Notes under the pieces: model-generated
Database searches by the model: none
Told to the model about the DNA's origin: nothing
Seen by the model: the letters and a program-made list of their open reading frames with translations, nothing else
Shown: positions 26,426 through 39,775 of the stretch, one piece after another
Layout: each line of letters opens with the position of its first letter
Position numbering within the stretch: position 1 is the first letter of the stretch
Made by a program: the position numbers and the translations under genes
Assembly (NCBI GenBank): GCA_013398015.1
Contig: VZRR01003262.1
Span: 936,884 to 1,000,883, forward strand
Direction: 5' to 3'
Length of the DNA stretch: 64,000 nucleotides
Source of the DNA: Oreocharis arfaki
Lineage: Eukaryota > Chordata > Aves > Passeriformes > Paramythiidae

Positions 26426-29400
26426 GAGAAAACCTCTATCCTGGAGACCAGCAGACGGTGGGCAGAGAATCTGCAAGAAAATGGGCAGAACCCTGTGTCT
26501 CATCGTTACCTGGAATAAAAACACAAAACTTTCCAAATGGTATTAAGAGTGATAATATAAAAAGCAACACTTTCATGAAAGCCTTCAGGTGCATAAATGT
26601 GCGAACATGATACAGGATTTCTGCAATTTTTACAAGGTTAATAAATTAGTATCTCTAGCAGGGACATCCAGTAGGAGAGCAGTTGCCCTTGGGTCAGCCC
26701 CTTGGAGTTGGTCCAGGGGCTTCCATGCTCTATTTCTTGTTATGTCTCTTAAGTTCTTGTGGAAAACAAGATGTCATTGCCAAAACTCCATCCCTGAAAA
26801 TGAGACTAAACAGAACTTCAAGAATGTGTTAGGAAGGGTTAGCTTATTGTTCTAAAATGTGAAAGAAAGGGCAGGAAAAGTGCTAGAAGCTATGTAACTG
26901 TATAGTAACAGTCTACAAAACTACGAGTACATGAAATATATATATAAAAGCAAAAGTCTTTAGGCATCACCATGACTGCCAATAATTGGAAGATGTAGGA
27001 CCTGCATAAATCGTAAGGACATAGTATGAGTTTGGTGAAACAAGAAGTCATGTAGGCCCTTTCTCCTTTTAATATTCTTTGTTTGCTCTGAGAGCCTTTA
27101 GAATATACTCCTTATATTACATGTCTTTGAGGATTTTTTATGGCTCATGGCTCCTAAAGAAAGGTCTTTTATGAGCATAAGACTTGTCTGCGTGTTCTAG
27201 CACAGGAGCCATTTTTGAAACTGCATTGCTAAGAGGGAAGGTCCTTACTTGAAAATGATATTACAGGAGGGGTCAAAGATATAGCTAATCCTATGGCTGA
27301 GATCACAAACCAGAGGGAATAGTGTTGTTTCAATGTGATACATTATTGCAAATGGCTTAAAATATATTTTTTCCAATTATTACGTAGCAGCAGGTGAATG
27401 CAGCAGTCAACACTTTAGAATGTATCCCCCAAGCATCCCCATGCCTACCAGGCAGGTGTGGGATTTCTCTCTGCTACAGGATAGGTGGTTGATGTAATTT
27501 GTCATGCACGCTTTCTTTATAGTCAAGGCAGAAATGGGCACATTGAGAGCCAACTCCTCCCACCCGGACAATTATCTTAGATTAGACACCGCGCTTATGA
27601 TTGTTAAAGTTAGAGGAAGTTTTCCCACCTCTTAAAAATGGCCTGATTTTTGAAACTCCTCTCAAGAGTGGAGATTGGAATTTACTTCAGCGTCTCAACA
27701 TGGTTTCCAGCTTTTGACCCCAGTAACTAGAATTTGAATAAAATATCTCATGTCACAGGCATGAAATTTCAAGTTTTTAAATCAAAAGCGTGATGGGGTT
27801 CTTTCAGGTTGATGATGTGAATTGACAGTACTACTGGAAAAGATTAGGCAGGGGGCTGCCTGTATCAAAAAGCCACACTGGTAGTCCTTTGCTGAGGCCT
27901 CTTGCAGGCAATTTGAAGGTTATTCAAAACTAGAATAAGTAATTTACAACAGTTTTAGCTACAGTGGTCGGTGTAGGTTGTTGCATATTTACCACAAAAG
28001 CAGCTTCTTCAAAACAACACCACCCTGGCTAGACACAAGGAGTCGTGACTTGGGCGTGTTCCACCATGTGGGATAAAATTACGTGGTGGGAAGCACGCAG
28101 CCATGCTAAAATCACATGGGTCCTAACAAAACCAGGTAAAATACCAGACACCCAGGAGCCACATTACTCGCTGTATTTGCACTGTGCTCTTATTACTCTC
28201 ACCTGAGGACTCAAAAAGCCTCTGTGCTTTCCAGTAAGAGTGCGAACAACCAGCAGCCACCAAGAAAGACTGGGATGACCTTTTATAACCCATGGTTGTC
28301 TCAGCTACAAGTGACTATTTTGCCTGTTCTTTTACCACTTTCATTGGTAGGCAAAAAAAAAAAAAAANCATTGTGAGAAAAAAAAAAAAAAAAAAAGAAA
28401 AAAAGAAGAAAAAGTGATAATGTTCTCATATGAATCATCCTTCCCACTAAACTGTCTCCTTGAGTGGCAGTTGAGTTTGTTAGTCATCCATCGTTTCAAA
28501 ATTGTGGGTGGCAATTATCCAGCATTTCCTCTAGGTGTCAAGTCACATGGATGATCCCCTGGGGTGTGTCATTACACCCACTGGAACTGCTGAGGTTTTG
28601 ATGTCCCCATCCTTCCAAAGCAGAGGCTATGTGTTTTCCGTACAGGCTGCATTGCAAAGTTTTGGTATTTTTGTGCAGATTTTGCTCACAGGGCCTGCTA
28701 CTTTCACAATCTCTTACAGGTTCTGTCAAGTAAGTCCAAGCTGGAACTTTATCGGTGGCTTTCTTCTTCAAAGCTGAGGGAAAAACATGCATTTTGAATG
28801 GAAAGTGAGCTGCTCAGCCATACATGTATAAACAGAAGTCAAATAACAGAAAACTAAGGTGTCAAATGCAATTCACATTCATCATTTTAGTTCATGAAAG
28901 TGGCTACTCTGATTTTAGCCTCAGTGATCTCTCAAGCACAGCTAGCTCAGCCTCTTTGTCTCTGCAGAGAGAAACTTGAGATTGGAAGGGTCTTAGGTGG
29001 GAGCAGTGTGGATTTGGGAAGGGCACTTTAGAGGGAAATGCAGCCCAGGTGGGCTGCTGGTGATAAAGCAACACGGCAGCAGCCCTTTCTGGGGAACAGA
29101 GTGGTGTCTCCATAGGGGTCAAGGTCAGGGCCCCCTTCTGGGTTCCTGCACATCTCTGCAGGGTGTATTTTGGTCTGTATTATTGCACATGGGATTGGTG
29201 AGCCTAGCCTCACGCTTAGGGACAAAAATCAGGCACAATAAATGCCGCTGTCTGAGGCGGTCTGATTTCATGTAATTTCATCTCCTTGCTGCTGGAGACC
29301 CCAGTGATCCTGGGTTTGGAGGTGCTTTGCACCCACCCCTTCCTAGACTGGGACCTCCAAACGGAGAGGGGCTATCATCAGCTCTAACCAACAGTTGCCG

Positions 29401-30411
29401 TCTGTGATTATTTCACCTGATCAAATCACTGGGATAGTTAGGTAGTCCATACTGTTTAAAATCATACTTTCCACCTCTGTAAAGACATCTCAAAACATGA
29501 GCCTTAGTATGTGTATATAATTGCCACAAAGAAACAAAAATCAAGTATCTGAGCAATGTGTTCAGATTGCTGTAAGTCCTTCAGGTCCCATAGGAATCTT
29601 CCTCCCACCGTGGCTGGTAGGGTTGGAATCACTTTTTCATTATATTAATGGAAATCTTCAGCAAACTCGTCAGTTCTAATTTCTCTGACTGGCATTTCAG
29701 AGCAGCAGGTACATATCTGTGGGGTTAGTTCTGGCATTTCCTGTCTGTAGAAATAAGGAATTTCAATAGCTCGCTATTCCTTGATAGTACTGTGCACATT
29801 AAATTCTGTAATGATACTATACAATGGTTGGCCCTTTTTCCTGTTGTCTACAAGAGGATGATTTTTATTCCAATTCAATTAATCTGGGTTTTAGGAAATG
29901 CATTCAAACAGACACAAAGTGGAAGACTGCCATGCAGTATTATGTCAGGCTGGCCTCTTGAGAAGCAGTACCAAATCACTGGTACACACTGCATGGGAGC
30001 CTGGATGAATGTCAGCCGAAGGTAGCTGGATGTATCTGCTAGACAAGGCTTAATGCGGTTTAGATGCAAAAAACTCCTTGGTAACAATGACAAGTAACTG
30101 TATGATCATTATTTTTATTTTTGCCCTCATTTCGTTGTATTTTCATCCTTATTTCCTCTTATTTGCAAATAAATTCTTGCTAGTACATCTCAATGCAGCA
30201 TTTGTCACTACAGCAAAGTTCCCATTCATTGGGAGGCCTCAAGACTGGAGGTCCTTTTCAGAATAAATCCATTAAATAATGAAAGCAAAAGAAGGAGCAA
30301 AAAATGCCAAATGTTTTGATGAGTCATCCTCTGTCTAAATTTGAATTAAATTTTGGCCACATGAACCGAAAATTAATTATAATTCAATAACTACTATTAT
30401 TTAAAGAGGCT
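26426..30411. other. Non-coding sequence with interrupted poly(A) runs
   Basis: No gene is recognised. Two A runs lie at 28353-28367 and 28378-28396, the first ending in an N at 28368, so the true length of this A-rich tract is unknown. The segment 28980-29350 is relatively rich in G+C with overlapping frames on both strands (up to 92 codons) but no domain or repeat I can name. Confidence 0.5.
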
Positions 30412-30880
30412 TGAGTATCTCCAAGGATGGAGATCTTCACCCAACCTTATTATAGGGAAAAAGGAGGGGGTTTAGGTTTAAATGGAATTTCCAGCATTTC
30501 ATTATGTTCCCTTTGATTCTTGGCCTATCACTGGGCACCACAGCTCCATCTTCCTTGCACCCCCTTACATATTTATACTCATTGATAAGATCCCTCTGAG
30601 CCATCTCTTCTGCAGGCTGAGCAGTCCCAGCTGTGCCAGCCTCTCCTCACAGGAGAGATGCACCCGTGCCACAGTCATGTCCGTGGCCCTTCACTGGGAT
30701 CACTCCTGCTTGGCCGTGTCTCTGCTGTTCTGGGGAGCCTAGGACTGGCTGCAGCCCTGCAGATGTCTCTCACCAGGGCTGAGGGGAGGGATCACCTCCC
30801 ACCTCCACCCCGATGCTTTGCCTAAGGCAGGTGAGGATGTCTTTGGGTTTCTCTGCTGTAAGGGGCCTGACTTACAATCA
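30412..30880 (-). mobile_element. CR1 LINE, 3' region fragment
   Basis: The plus strand holds, in order, the reverse complement of the CR1 3' part: TATCTCCAAGGATGGAGATC, TATCACTGGGCACCACAGCT, ATTTATACTCATTGATAAGA, CTCTTCTGCAGGCTGAGCAG, CAGCCTCTCCTCACAGGAGA, CACCAGGGCTGAGGGGAGGG, and a remnant near 30815-30880 corresponding to the gatgcctttggccttctctg portion. The sense strand is minus. Frames are broken and the element is truncated at both ends, so it encodes nothing functional. The frame at 30739-31026 on the minus strand is a by-product. Confidence 0.85.
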
Positions 30881-33800
30881 TCTAGCAGGGGACCTGCCAA
30901 AAAAACAACACAAAAAACGAAACAAAAAGCCTCCAATGTTTGCCCAAATGATGGGTCTTGAGGAACACTTGCAGGCTGCCATAGAGAGAAGCCAACTAAT
31001 TTTTGATTGTGTAATCTACACACCACTCTGATTGGAGAGGATTTTGATTCCCATAATAACTTTAACTGTAGCAGCTGATTTTGTTACTAGAGAAGAGTTG
31101 GATCATGGTGGGAGACCCATCTGAATAATGTCTTGCAATGTGGGATTACCTGTATTTTAGTAGCTGTTATCTTAGGCAAAGAACATGTTTCACTGTTAGA
31201 CCAGACAGAAGAGACCCATGAAACTTCACGTTGTTTACACTCGATTAACAAACAGGATACTAATGGTTGACTATCAACTTCAGGGATAAACTTTATGTTA
31301 GAAGTAAGGAAATCAAATGCAATTAATGTGTTAAAAAAGACTCAAGACTTTAAATGTGAAACTGTATTTAAGATACTTCCTTTTCGGATTTGTCTCTGTC
31401 CCCACAGTAGTTTGTTTTTCCTCTGAATATGGCCCAATCCCTCTTTGACTCTTTTTATCAGGACACATACTAAAATCTGTCCCAATGAATGCCACTGGAG
31501 AATGCAAATAGCTGTAAAACTTGTTTAGTAAAGACAGAAAAACTGGAACCATTGACAAAAATTTTATTTTCTTTCCCCCCTTTCACTTTTTTCTTTCCAT
31601 TCTCTTTTACCTCCTTTTTTTTTAAAAGGAAAAAAATTCTCTTTGACTACAAATGATAAAGAAGCAAAGCAAAATTTCCAGTCTGCATGTATCATCCACA
31701 CTCTGAGAGTTATGAGTATTGGATGTGTATTTCTCCTATGAAGTCTTAAGGGGTTTTGCTAGTGAGAAATGATGAACTACTTCATTAAGAGATAAAACAA
31801 TGTCCTCCCTGAGACAGCATTAGCCTCTAAAAATTCTGTTCATTTACCTAGTATTCATTTTGATCAAGGACAGCAGAGGTAGCATTGCATAGACAAAAGC
31901 TGAATACATTTTTCAGTCACGCAATGTCTGCCTTTAAATTGGGGAACCTTTGACCTTGGGTATTTCTGCCAAGATTGATTTTTCTTATCAGTCCAGCTAA
32001 AATGAATTGTTGCCAGAAAAGTATTAAGCATGCTCATTTTGACTTTTCTTCTCTACAGCGTTTGTCTAGCATTTCATCGTTAAACCATAAGTTGTTTCTG
32101 CATTTTTTTACAGTGCTATTTTCTTTCTTTCATTTTCTTCTGTTTTTTTGGTTTTTTCCCTGAAAGATTTTAGGCAAAAGGGAATTTGGGATCATGTAGA
32201 TTTGGACAGTTTAGAAATTAATCAGAAGTAAACTTTAGAAGTTGTTTTACAGTATCAAAATAAATAAATTTTAATGTACCTATATTTGAAAAAAGAAGTA
32301 ATACTAGCACTACTGAGATTTGAAATAAAATACTGAATGTCACAAAACTAAAGACGCTAAAAATCTCCTAAATCCCTGTTGAAGATACTCTTTGAAAATA
32401 AGTTTTCAGTCTCGAAAATATTTGAATTAGTTAAAATATCTTCTGAGTTAGAAAAATTATTCTTATGAAGACATGTAAGCAAGAAGTGGGCACAGAAATC
32501 CTGAAGAGCGAATTCTTGCATGGGACTGAAGCTATTTGTGGGTGCAGCAGTTCACACACATATTAAGATATAAGGGAAAAAAAATACTTAACCAGGTCAA
32601 TAACTGTTTCTTAGTTCTCTATTGCTAAGTAATCATTATGTTTAATTTCATTCATGTTCGTAGATATTGTTTACAGTGACTGGGGCAAGCTTAAGTCCTA
32701 ATAACCTGTTCATGATACATATTATTCAAATCACTTTAGCATTTAGAAGTGGCAGGTTAAGGCCCTCTGTGCATAATAGCTGAAGAAATAATCAATCCCA
32801 CTTCCTTGCAACCAAGACCAAAACATGGACATGAGGCAACATGCAGCTACAGCTACCACAAAAGCAGTGGACAGGTCTAATTGCCATGGAAGGCATTGAT
32901 ATCACTGCACAGAAAATCCTGATGTTGTGTGTTCCTCACAAATATGAAAAGTTCCTAATCCAGGACAATCACCACGGGAAAGAAGAAAGCAACTCTGCAC
33001 GTATTCAGAAGAGCTCCTCCCAAACATGAACAACAACAGAGAAAAAAACACAAAGATGACTAAAACTGCACTAAAGTGCATAAAAGACCTACATGAGAGA
33101 AAACTGGACATATTCGCCTAGTTGTAGTGGCCATAAATACTCTAAACACAGTCCTGTGTTGGCAGAGAAGTTTGGAAAATACAGGAGAGAATAAAAATGT
33201 CACTAATGAAAGGGAAAGAGCAATATGGATTTATATCTGCAGAGATCTTGGCTCATGTTTTTTCTTCTAACATTCATTTGCGTGTTTTGTCAAACCCATT
33301 CACAAAGATGTAATTGGACATTTTGTGAGCAAACATTCCTTTGACAGAAGAGTTAACAAACCAAGTTGATTTTCAATGATAAAATGGGCTTCAAGGGAGA
33401 CAAATATCTACAATTTTGTAAACATGAGGAAGAAAACTATGGGCTTTATGGTTTTCGTATTGCAGCTATGATGTTAATTACATCACTAAAACTAGCGAAT
33501 GAATAGCTGTAAGCATTCAAGTTAATGCAGGAAAGTGAAAGTCCTGCTTCAGAATGCTCTTTAGAAGCCTTCCTGGACAAATGAAAAAGTGATAAATCAT
33601 GTAACTCTTATTGCAATTTTATACCAGAAATTGGAGGAATGGCAATAAAAAAATACAGAAATTATTTAGGCTGATGCCATTAAAAAAGCTCTGTCTGACT
33701 TCTTTGATTTTGCTATCAGGGTGCTGTCCACTCTCCCCAGCTGAGCAGTACATCCCCACTGAGGCATCTCTCAAGGACAACATCTGGCTTTCCCCAACAG

Positions 33801-36800
33801 GGACATGGAGAAAATGCCTACCTGCAGCAGTGTGGCTCTGCCAGGTGTGAAAGGATGGTAGGGCTTGCCATGTGCCCGGTGATTTCATGGCATCGCCTGC
33901 CACAAATGAGACCAGATGGATCTCGGGAAGCTGTTATCAACATTGCAGCAGGGTTGGTCCTGCTCTTACTGTATGGAAACAGAGGAGGTCTAGAAGATCC
34001 TGCAAAAGGCAGCAGCCCCCCGCCTTTGTCTGGATATTGGTTGGAAGTCTGAACAATCTTCTTCTGAATATCATTTCCTACCAGTGCCAGACATGTGCTG
34101 CCTCATGTGTCTACATGTACTGGCACATGCTACCTCAACAAAGACCTCAGAGTGTAGTCTTTTCATAAACTGGTGAGCTACTACTCCTTTAGTTTAGTTC
34201 CTGTGCAATGCTGAACACTTTTTAGCCCATGGATGCATATCTCTGGTATTATCAAGCAATGCTTAATTTTGAAGAAATGCAAACATGGGAAAGCAAGCCC
34301 TGCAAGGTCTATTTATTTAAGAGGTTTCCAGTTTGACCTTGGTGACTGAATTAGGGGCAGAAACCTTTTACCAGCTCTAGTTAGTTGGGGCACAGAGTAT
34401 GAAAGAAGCCAGCTTGCTTCCTTAGAATATTATGTGAGTTATTCATCTGTGTCATCTTGGTTCCAAGAAGAAACTTCAACGCAGTTAAACAAGAACTAGG
34501 AATTGCCTGCACAATGCATTCCTAAAAGTGTATACTTCAGATATATATAGGGCGTGGTTCTTTGCAGATATGCCTGTGCTAATGACAAGCTCAAAGCTTG
34601 GGCCTAGTTCACCAAGCCGAAGGAATATGTTTGTGAGCATGGAGATAAATGGCTAGAAAGTGTATCGTTGCTTGTGCCTTCCTAGGAGAGATCAGTTTTG
34701 ACACAAGTAATAGAGCAAGCTGTGTCTGGCTGCATGCTGGAGAGAACCCGTGGTCTTTGAAAAGTGGCTGGTGAGTGACTGGTCAGAAATGAGCCTTAAA
34801 AAAAGTTTAATTGAGTCCTGTGTAATCCGACAGCCAGTAACACTGAGAATGGCATCAAAATAGTAGTGTATAACCCTAAATGCCGTGAAATATCCTTTAT
34901 ATCAACTAGAAATTGAGAAGAATTTTGTTTGATGGTCCTGGCATGGTGAGCAGTGAGAATATTCCTTGAAAGATACAATTAAGTCTAGCCTGATACCTAA
35001 TGCTGTCAGGGAGTGGATTATTTAGAAATTAGGATTTAGAAGATAAACCCTTCCTTTCATTTAGCAACCAAGGCTATCATACTGGGAAGCTCAGTGTGGG
35101 AGTTCTGCCCAGCAGGCTGTCCAAATCATTGGTTGCTTGAAAGTCTATCACCTCAGCAGGCACCTAAATCCCCCACGTGCACAGTGACAGGGGATCTGCA
35201 GATGACTCTGTGGCACTTGTGCCACACGGGAGGCAAGGCTGCACCCCGAGGGCAGGGGCTGCTGCTGAGTACAGCTCTGTGGGGTGATCCTACACCATGG
35301 GCACTGGCATTGCTGCTTCTGCCAGCCAGGAGCCTTAGCACCCACCAGTCACTGAGGGACAGGCTGTCCTCTCTTCCGGCCTGGGAAGGGAGAATACCCT
35401 GGGGAAGGGTATTTTCACAAAGCAGTTCATCCCACTTTGGATGGGATGAATTACTCTTCCTTCTCCACTGATCATTCAGGCAGCCCATAGTAAAATACTA
35501 ATTGCAGCTAACACTAAAGTTGTTTTGTGCAAACAGTAAAAATAACTTGTACAGATATTGGAAAAATTAAACATGATCATATCTGACAATAGCAAAAGTA
35601 AATAGAAAGACATGTTCAAGGGCTTTTTCTGAGCAGCCATCCTGTGCTGCAGCTTTAATCTATTCATTTAAGAATTGCTTTCAGTAGAATACAAATTGCA
35701 GAGCTGTGTCTCTCAAAAGAGACAATATTCTTTAGAAACTTCGTAAAAACCGTGCCCATGTGACACAGACTAGAAGTCAGGAAGCTGTTCCGATCAACTT
35801 ATTTGTAAGCCCATACTGGCATCATCATATTTCCTGCTCAAGGAGCAGACAAAAACTTTCCTGAACTATCCTCATGAGTTGTGAATTATGGATGTATCTC
35901 TGTGCACCCTTGAGTTCCTGTCTGAAAGTTAAATAAAGCAGAATAATATACATTTTTCTCTTTTGTTTAGTATTTGGATTCTCTGCACAGATCCTTCTAT
36001 CTATTATTTTTACATGGCTTTTGTTTCCCTACACAGCCATGCAGACATACAGCCTTGAGGCTTTTCTGTATTTCCCCTATGGTTTTAATACTTTAAAGAA
36101 TGTGTTTATATTCTGCCTAGACATTGATACTTCTTATTTTCTGAGTAATCAAAGGTGCTTATGCTTCATAAATGTTCATACTGCTTTTTTCAGGCAAATA
36201 TGTATTTTCATCAGGAAAATTCTGTGTCTATTTCAGGCACCTGACATTCCTGCATTATCTTTCACCAAAGTTCAGTCACTGGATCCAACTGCTTCAAATC
36301 ATATTAGACAGGTTTTCAGATGTACTTCAGAAACAGTATCTAGACTTTTAGACATCCACAATATGAAACATCTCCTTGTAAAAATAACCATTCATTTTTC
36401 ATGCAGGAATTGTTTTCTACAAATACAATTCCTCTGCAGAAGATTGTTTTTGTTTCAGCACACTTATAAGAGTTTTGAGAGCATCTTTTAATAACATTAT
36501 GTTCTGGAATGCTGGCAATTTCCCTGGAAAATTGTCCACTGTTTCCTCAGTTTTAGTTATTTTAGGAGTAAGAACATCTACCATGCTGACATCCATTCCC
36601 ATCAGTCTGGATGCTGTTTTCAAAGGGATGAGGCTGCATTATTCCTTAGAGCATCTCTGCCCTCTGTGGCCCTACCCTCAGCAGCAGCCCTGCCCTCTGA
36701 CTCTGCAAGGCTCCTGCTCTGTGTGCACGCTCAGGAGGCTGCGTGCCTCGAGCTCTAGTTAATGTTTAATTAAACAGAAAGGCCCAAAGTATTAATAATA

Positions 36801-38534
36801 AACTAAGTCCATGGCAAGCAGAGGAAGAATCATCTGCCAGAAACTTTATCCCTTTGTGTCTTCTAGCAATTCTTACTGTCCCTGCTAGTTTACCATGCTA
36901 TCTAGCATCCCAAACAAGGAGTGCTCTTCCCCCCCTCTCCTCTCTTGTCTCTCAAACAGTCCTGTTACTTGGTTTTATCTACCTTCCACAGAAGCATGCC
37001 AGGGGACTGCTCCTGCCTCACACCACTGCTCTTACAGGAGGTCACTCCACCTGGGCTCCTACAGGAACTGTTCTGCACAGCCACAGGTAACCACCACTGC
37101 AGCCCTCCATCTCATTTTTTGACACAGGGTGACTTGTCCCCAGGGCCCAGCAATGTCCCCCCATACACAGAGAAATGCTTCCACCTGACATACTCCTGCC
37201 TTCACCTTTATTTTCTCTTCGGTGCAGGGCAGCACTGCAGGCAGAAATCTCTGCCAGAGTCCGCATGTGTTTTGCACAAGACATAACCACCCCAGTCGTC
37301 AGTGACAGGCTGAGGACCAGACACCAGGTCTCCAGATTTCCAGAGCCAAAGGACATCCTTGCAGTGATGGTAATGGTGAAGAAGAGGCTAAGTTCTCTTT
37401 CTCAGTAGGGCTAAGCTGAAAGCATCACAGCAGTTGGACAAATGCCTGGTAGAAGGAAGCCAGAATATAAACACACAGAGTATGAGAGGAAATAAAGGAC
37501 AAGTAACTCACACAGATTCACCCAAAAGGCCATGGAAATGTCCATAAATAATTTTCAGCAGTATGTGTTCTCAGTCCTTTGGCCTTCTCAAATGCTTTTG
37601 AAAAAAAAAACCCAAACTTTTTTTGGCATTCAAACTGTAGTACTGTAGATAGCCCAGAAGAATTAAAATTCCTGCTGCTGCGTAATTGTGACAATTCATT
37701 TTGGGGTGGGATGAATGCATTATGCACTAGGTGTGAGCCACTCTGACTATCCACAGGGCTCTTCTGGAGCCAGCTGTGCCAGTTCACGTACAGCAGCTGC
37801 TGAGATCCAGGCCAGCTGCCAGGCTGCCCTCCCTGCCTTCTGCTCCCCTACCCACTGACCCACTCTGCCTATGCCAGGCCTCTCCATCTCTCTCCTGAGC
37901 TCTGATGCTTGGCTAAGAAGCTCCAGTTTGATTTTCCATCCTTCTTCAGGGTTACTTCCCCTAGAGGAGAAGGATGGAAGAAGAAATCTCTGCTCAAGCC
38001 CTGCCTTTATCACTGCTTCCCTCCTGCTTCTGGAGCATGTGGCACCATTTGATTACAGGACAGACCCTGAACTCTACTGAGTAGATAGTCAGGTTCTCAC
38101 TTGCATCACACACACACCCCCCTCCCCACACTTCTAGCCAAACCTGCTCACATTATAATCCTTTAGGCATAGGCTGTTGACCAAATCTGAGGCTAAGTGG
38201 GCCTAACCACACCTAGACTTCTCTAAGAAGTTTAGAAAGCAAGGGGATCTCACTGAAGCTTGTTGACCCAACAGGAGGGATGATGACCTGATCATACTAT
38301 AATCTCTTGTAATATACGATAGAGTTTTGATCTAGATACCACGCTGGCAATATTTAGATAATGTGTTGGTAATAAATCCAGCCATAATCATCCACATAAT
38401 CACTGTGTCCTACTTCTCAAGCCTGGCCAAGAGTCTTCTTTTGATGACACTGCCACACAATGTTGCCTGTCTAGACACCAGAAGGATGCTTGAGGAACTG
38501 CTGCATGTGAAATCCAGAATGCAGTCCTTTGAGA
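30881..38534. other. Non-coding sequence, no gene recognised
   Basis: No gene is recognised in this 7.7-kb interval. Sequence from 30881 to 35050 is mostly A+T-rich and unique. Segments 35090-35470, 36650-36740 and 36900-37350 are richer in G+C with overlapping frames on both strands (111 to 125 codons at most) that match nothing I know. A short (CA)n run lies near 38107-38117. A frame of 156 codons (36021-36491, plus) also lacks recognisable domains. Confidence 0.5.
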
Positions 38535-39775
38535 GGAATCTCTGGAGATTGCTTTTGAAAAAAGCAGGTCCAACCTTCTGCCCAAAACCTTCTGCCCTTC
38601 TGCCAAATTTAAAGTTAGATCAGATTGTTCAGGGCAGTGTCCAGGCAAGGTACCTCCAAGGATATGTCTGTTCAGACATGTCTCTGGGCACCTGTTCCAG
38701 TGCATGACCACCCTCACAGTGATTTTTTAATTTTCCTACTGCGAAAATACTTTTCTAACTAGAACTACCCTTGCTGCAATTTGAATCTGCTGCTCCTTGT
38801 TCTGTCACATGCACCTGAGAAGGGACTGGTTCCTCTTCCGTGTCTTCTCCAAGAGGGCAGCTGAAGAGGGCAGTGAGCTCCCATCACTGACAGCTCTTAA
38901 AAAGGCTGGGAGCCTCCCCACCTCTCCTTAACTCTTCATGTGCTGCAGCCCCTCCCATCCTGGTGTCCTCCACTTGACTCCCTCCTTTGTGGCAATGTCT
39001 TTCTCTTACTAAGTAGCCCTAAACTGCACCAAGTGTGGTCTCACTGGGCAGAAGAGAGAGGAAGATCCACTTTCCTGCACCCTCTGGCCAGGCTTTGCCA
39101 AGACAGCCCAGTGTGTAGCTGGCTTCCCCTGCTGCCAGGTACAAAGCTTCCCTGGCATCAGTTCATCCACTGAGTTGCTCAGAGCACTCTCCATCCTCTC
39201 ATCCAGATCCCCAACAAACACCCCAAACCATCGCAGCCCTGGTACCTCTCCCTGAAGGATGCCACTAGTCACTAATCTGTCTGCTGGACTTCTTACGTCT
39301 GAACACCACCCTTCGAGACTGGCAGTCCTACCAATTTTCTGCTCAATTAATCATCCACTTATCCAGATCTTGTTTCACCAGCTTAGCCTTGGTCATATTA
39401 TGGAAAACTGTGTCAAAAATGTTCTAAAGGTCAAGATAAACAACATTCACTACTCTGCCCTCATCCGGAGCCAGTAAGGCAATAAGATTGGTTAGGGGTG
39501 ATACGTCCTTGGTAAATCAATATTTGATGTCCAAATTATCTTCTTGTTTGTCATATGCCTGGACTCACCTCTCAAGGGTCAAGCTGACTGGCCTAGAGAT
39601 CCCTTTTAGGCCCTACTTGAAAATGGATGTAACATTTGCCCTCTCCGTATCATCAGGACCCTTCCCTGATCATGACCTTTCAAAGACGGTAAAGAAATGC
39701 TTCAGAGTGACATTGATCAGCACTTTTTGGATGATCCCATGCATACCTAATTTGCTTTAGTGGTCTTTAACTTAA
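38535..39775 (-). mobile_element. CR1 LINE with decayed reverse-transcriptase sequence
   Basis: The element runs leftwards. Its 3' region (about 38570-39050 on the plus strand) has the usual CR1 landmarks, such as GACCACCCTCACAGTGA and TGTTCTGTCACATGCACC with GAGAAGGGACTGG. The minus strand of 39010-39770 reads through pieces of the CR1 reverse transcriptase: RPVSLTL near 39575-39600, a VVNVVYLDL-like stretch near 39430-39455, and TSGILQGEVPG followed by VGDLDERMESALSNSVDEL at about 39140-39270. The catalytic ADD is read as VDE. The minus-strand frame at 38400-38717 begins VVMHWNRCPE, like the C-terminal VVKHWNRLP motif of the polymerase. Several frameshifts and stops make it an inactive fossil. 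Confidence 0.85.

Noticed and set aside
36021..36491. 156-codon plus-strand frame as a coding exon
   Set aside because: Composition is that of A+T-rich non-coding DNA and no domain is recognisable.
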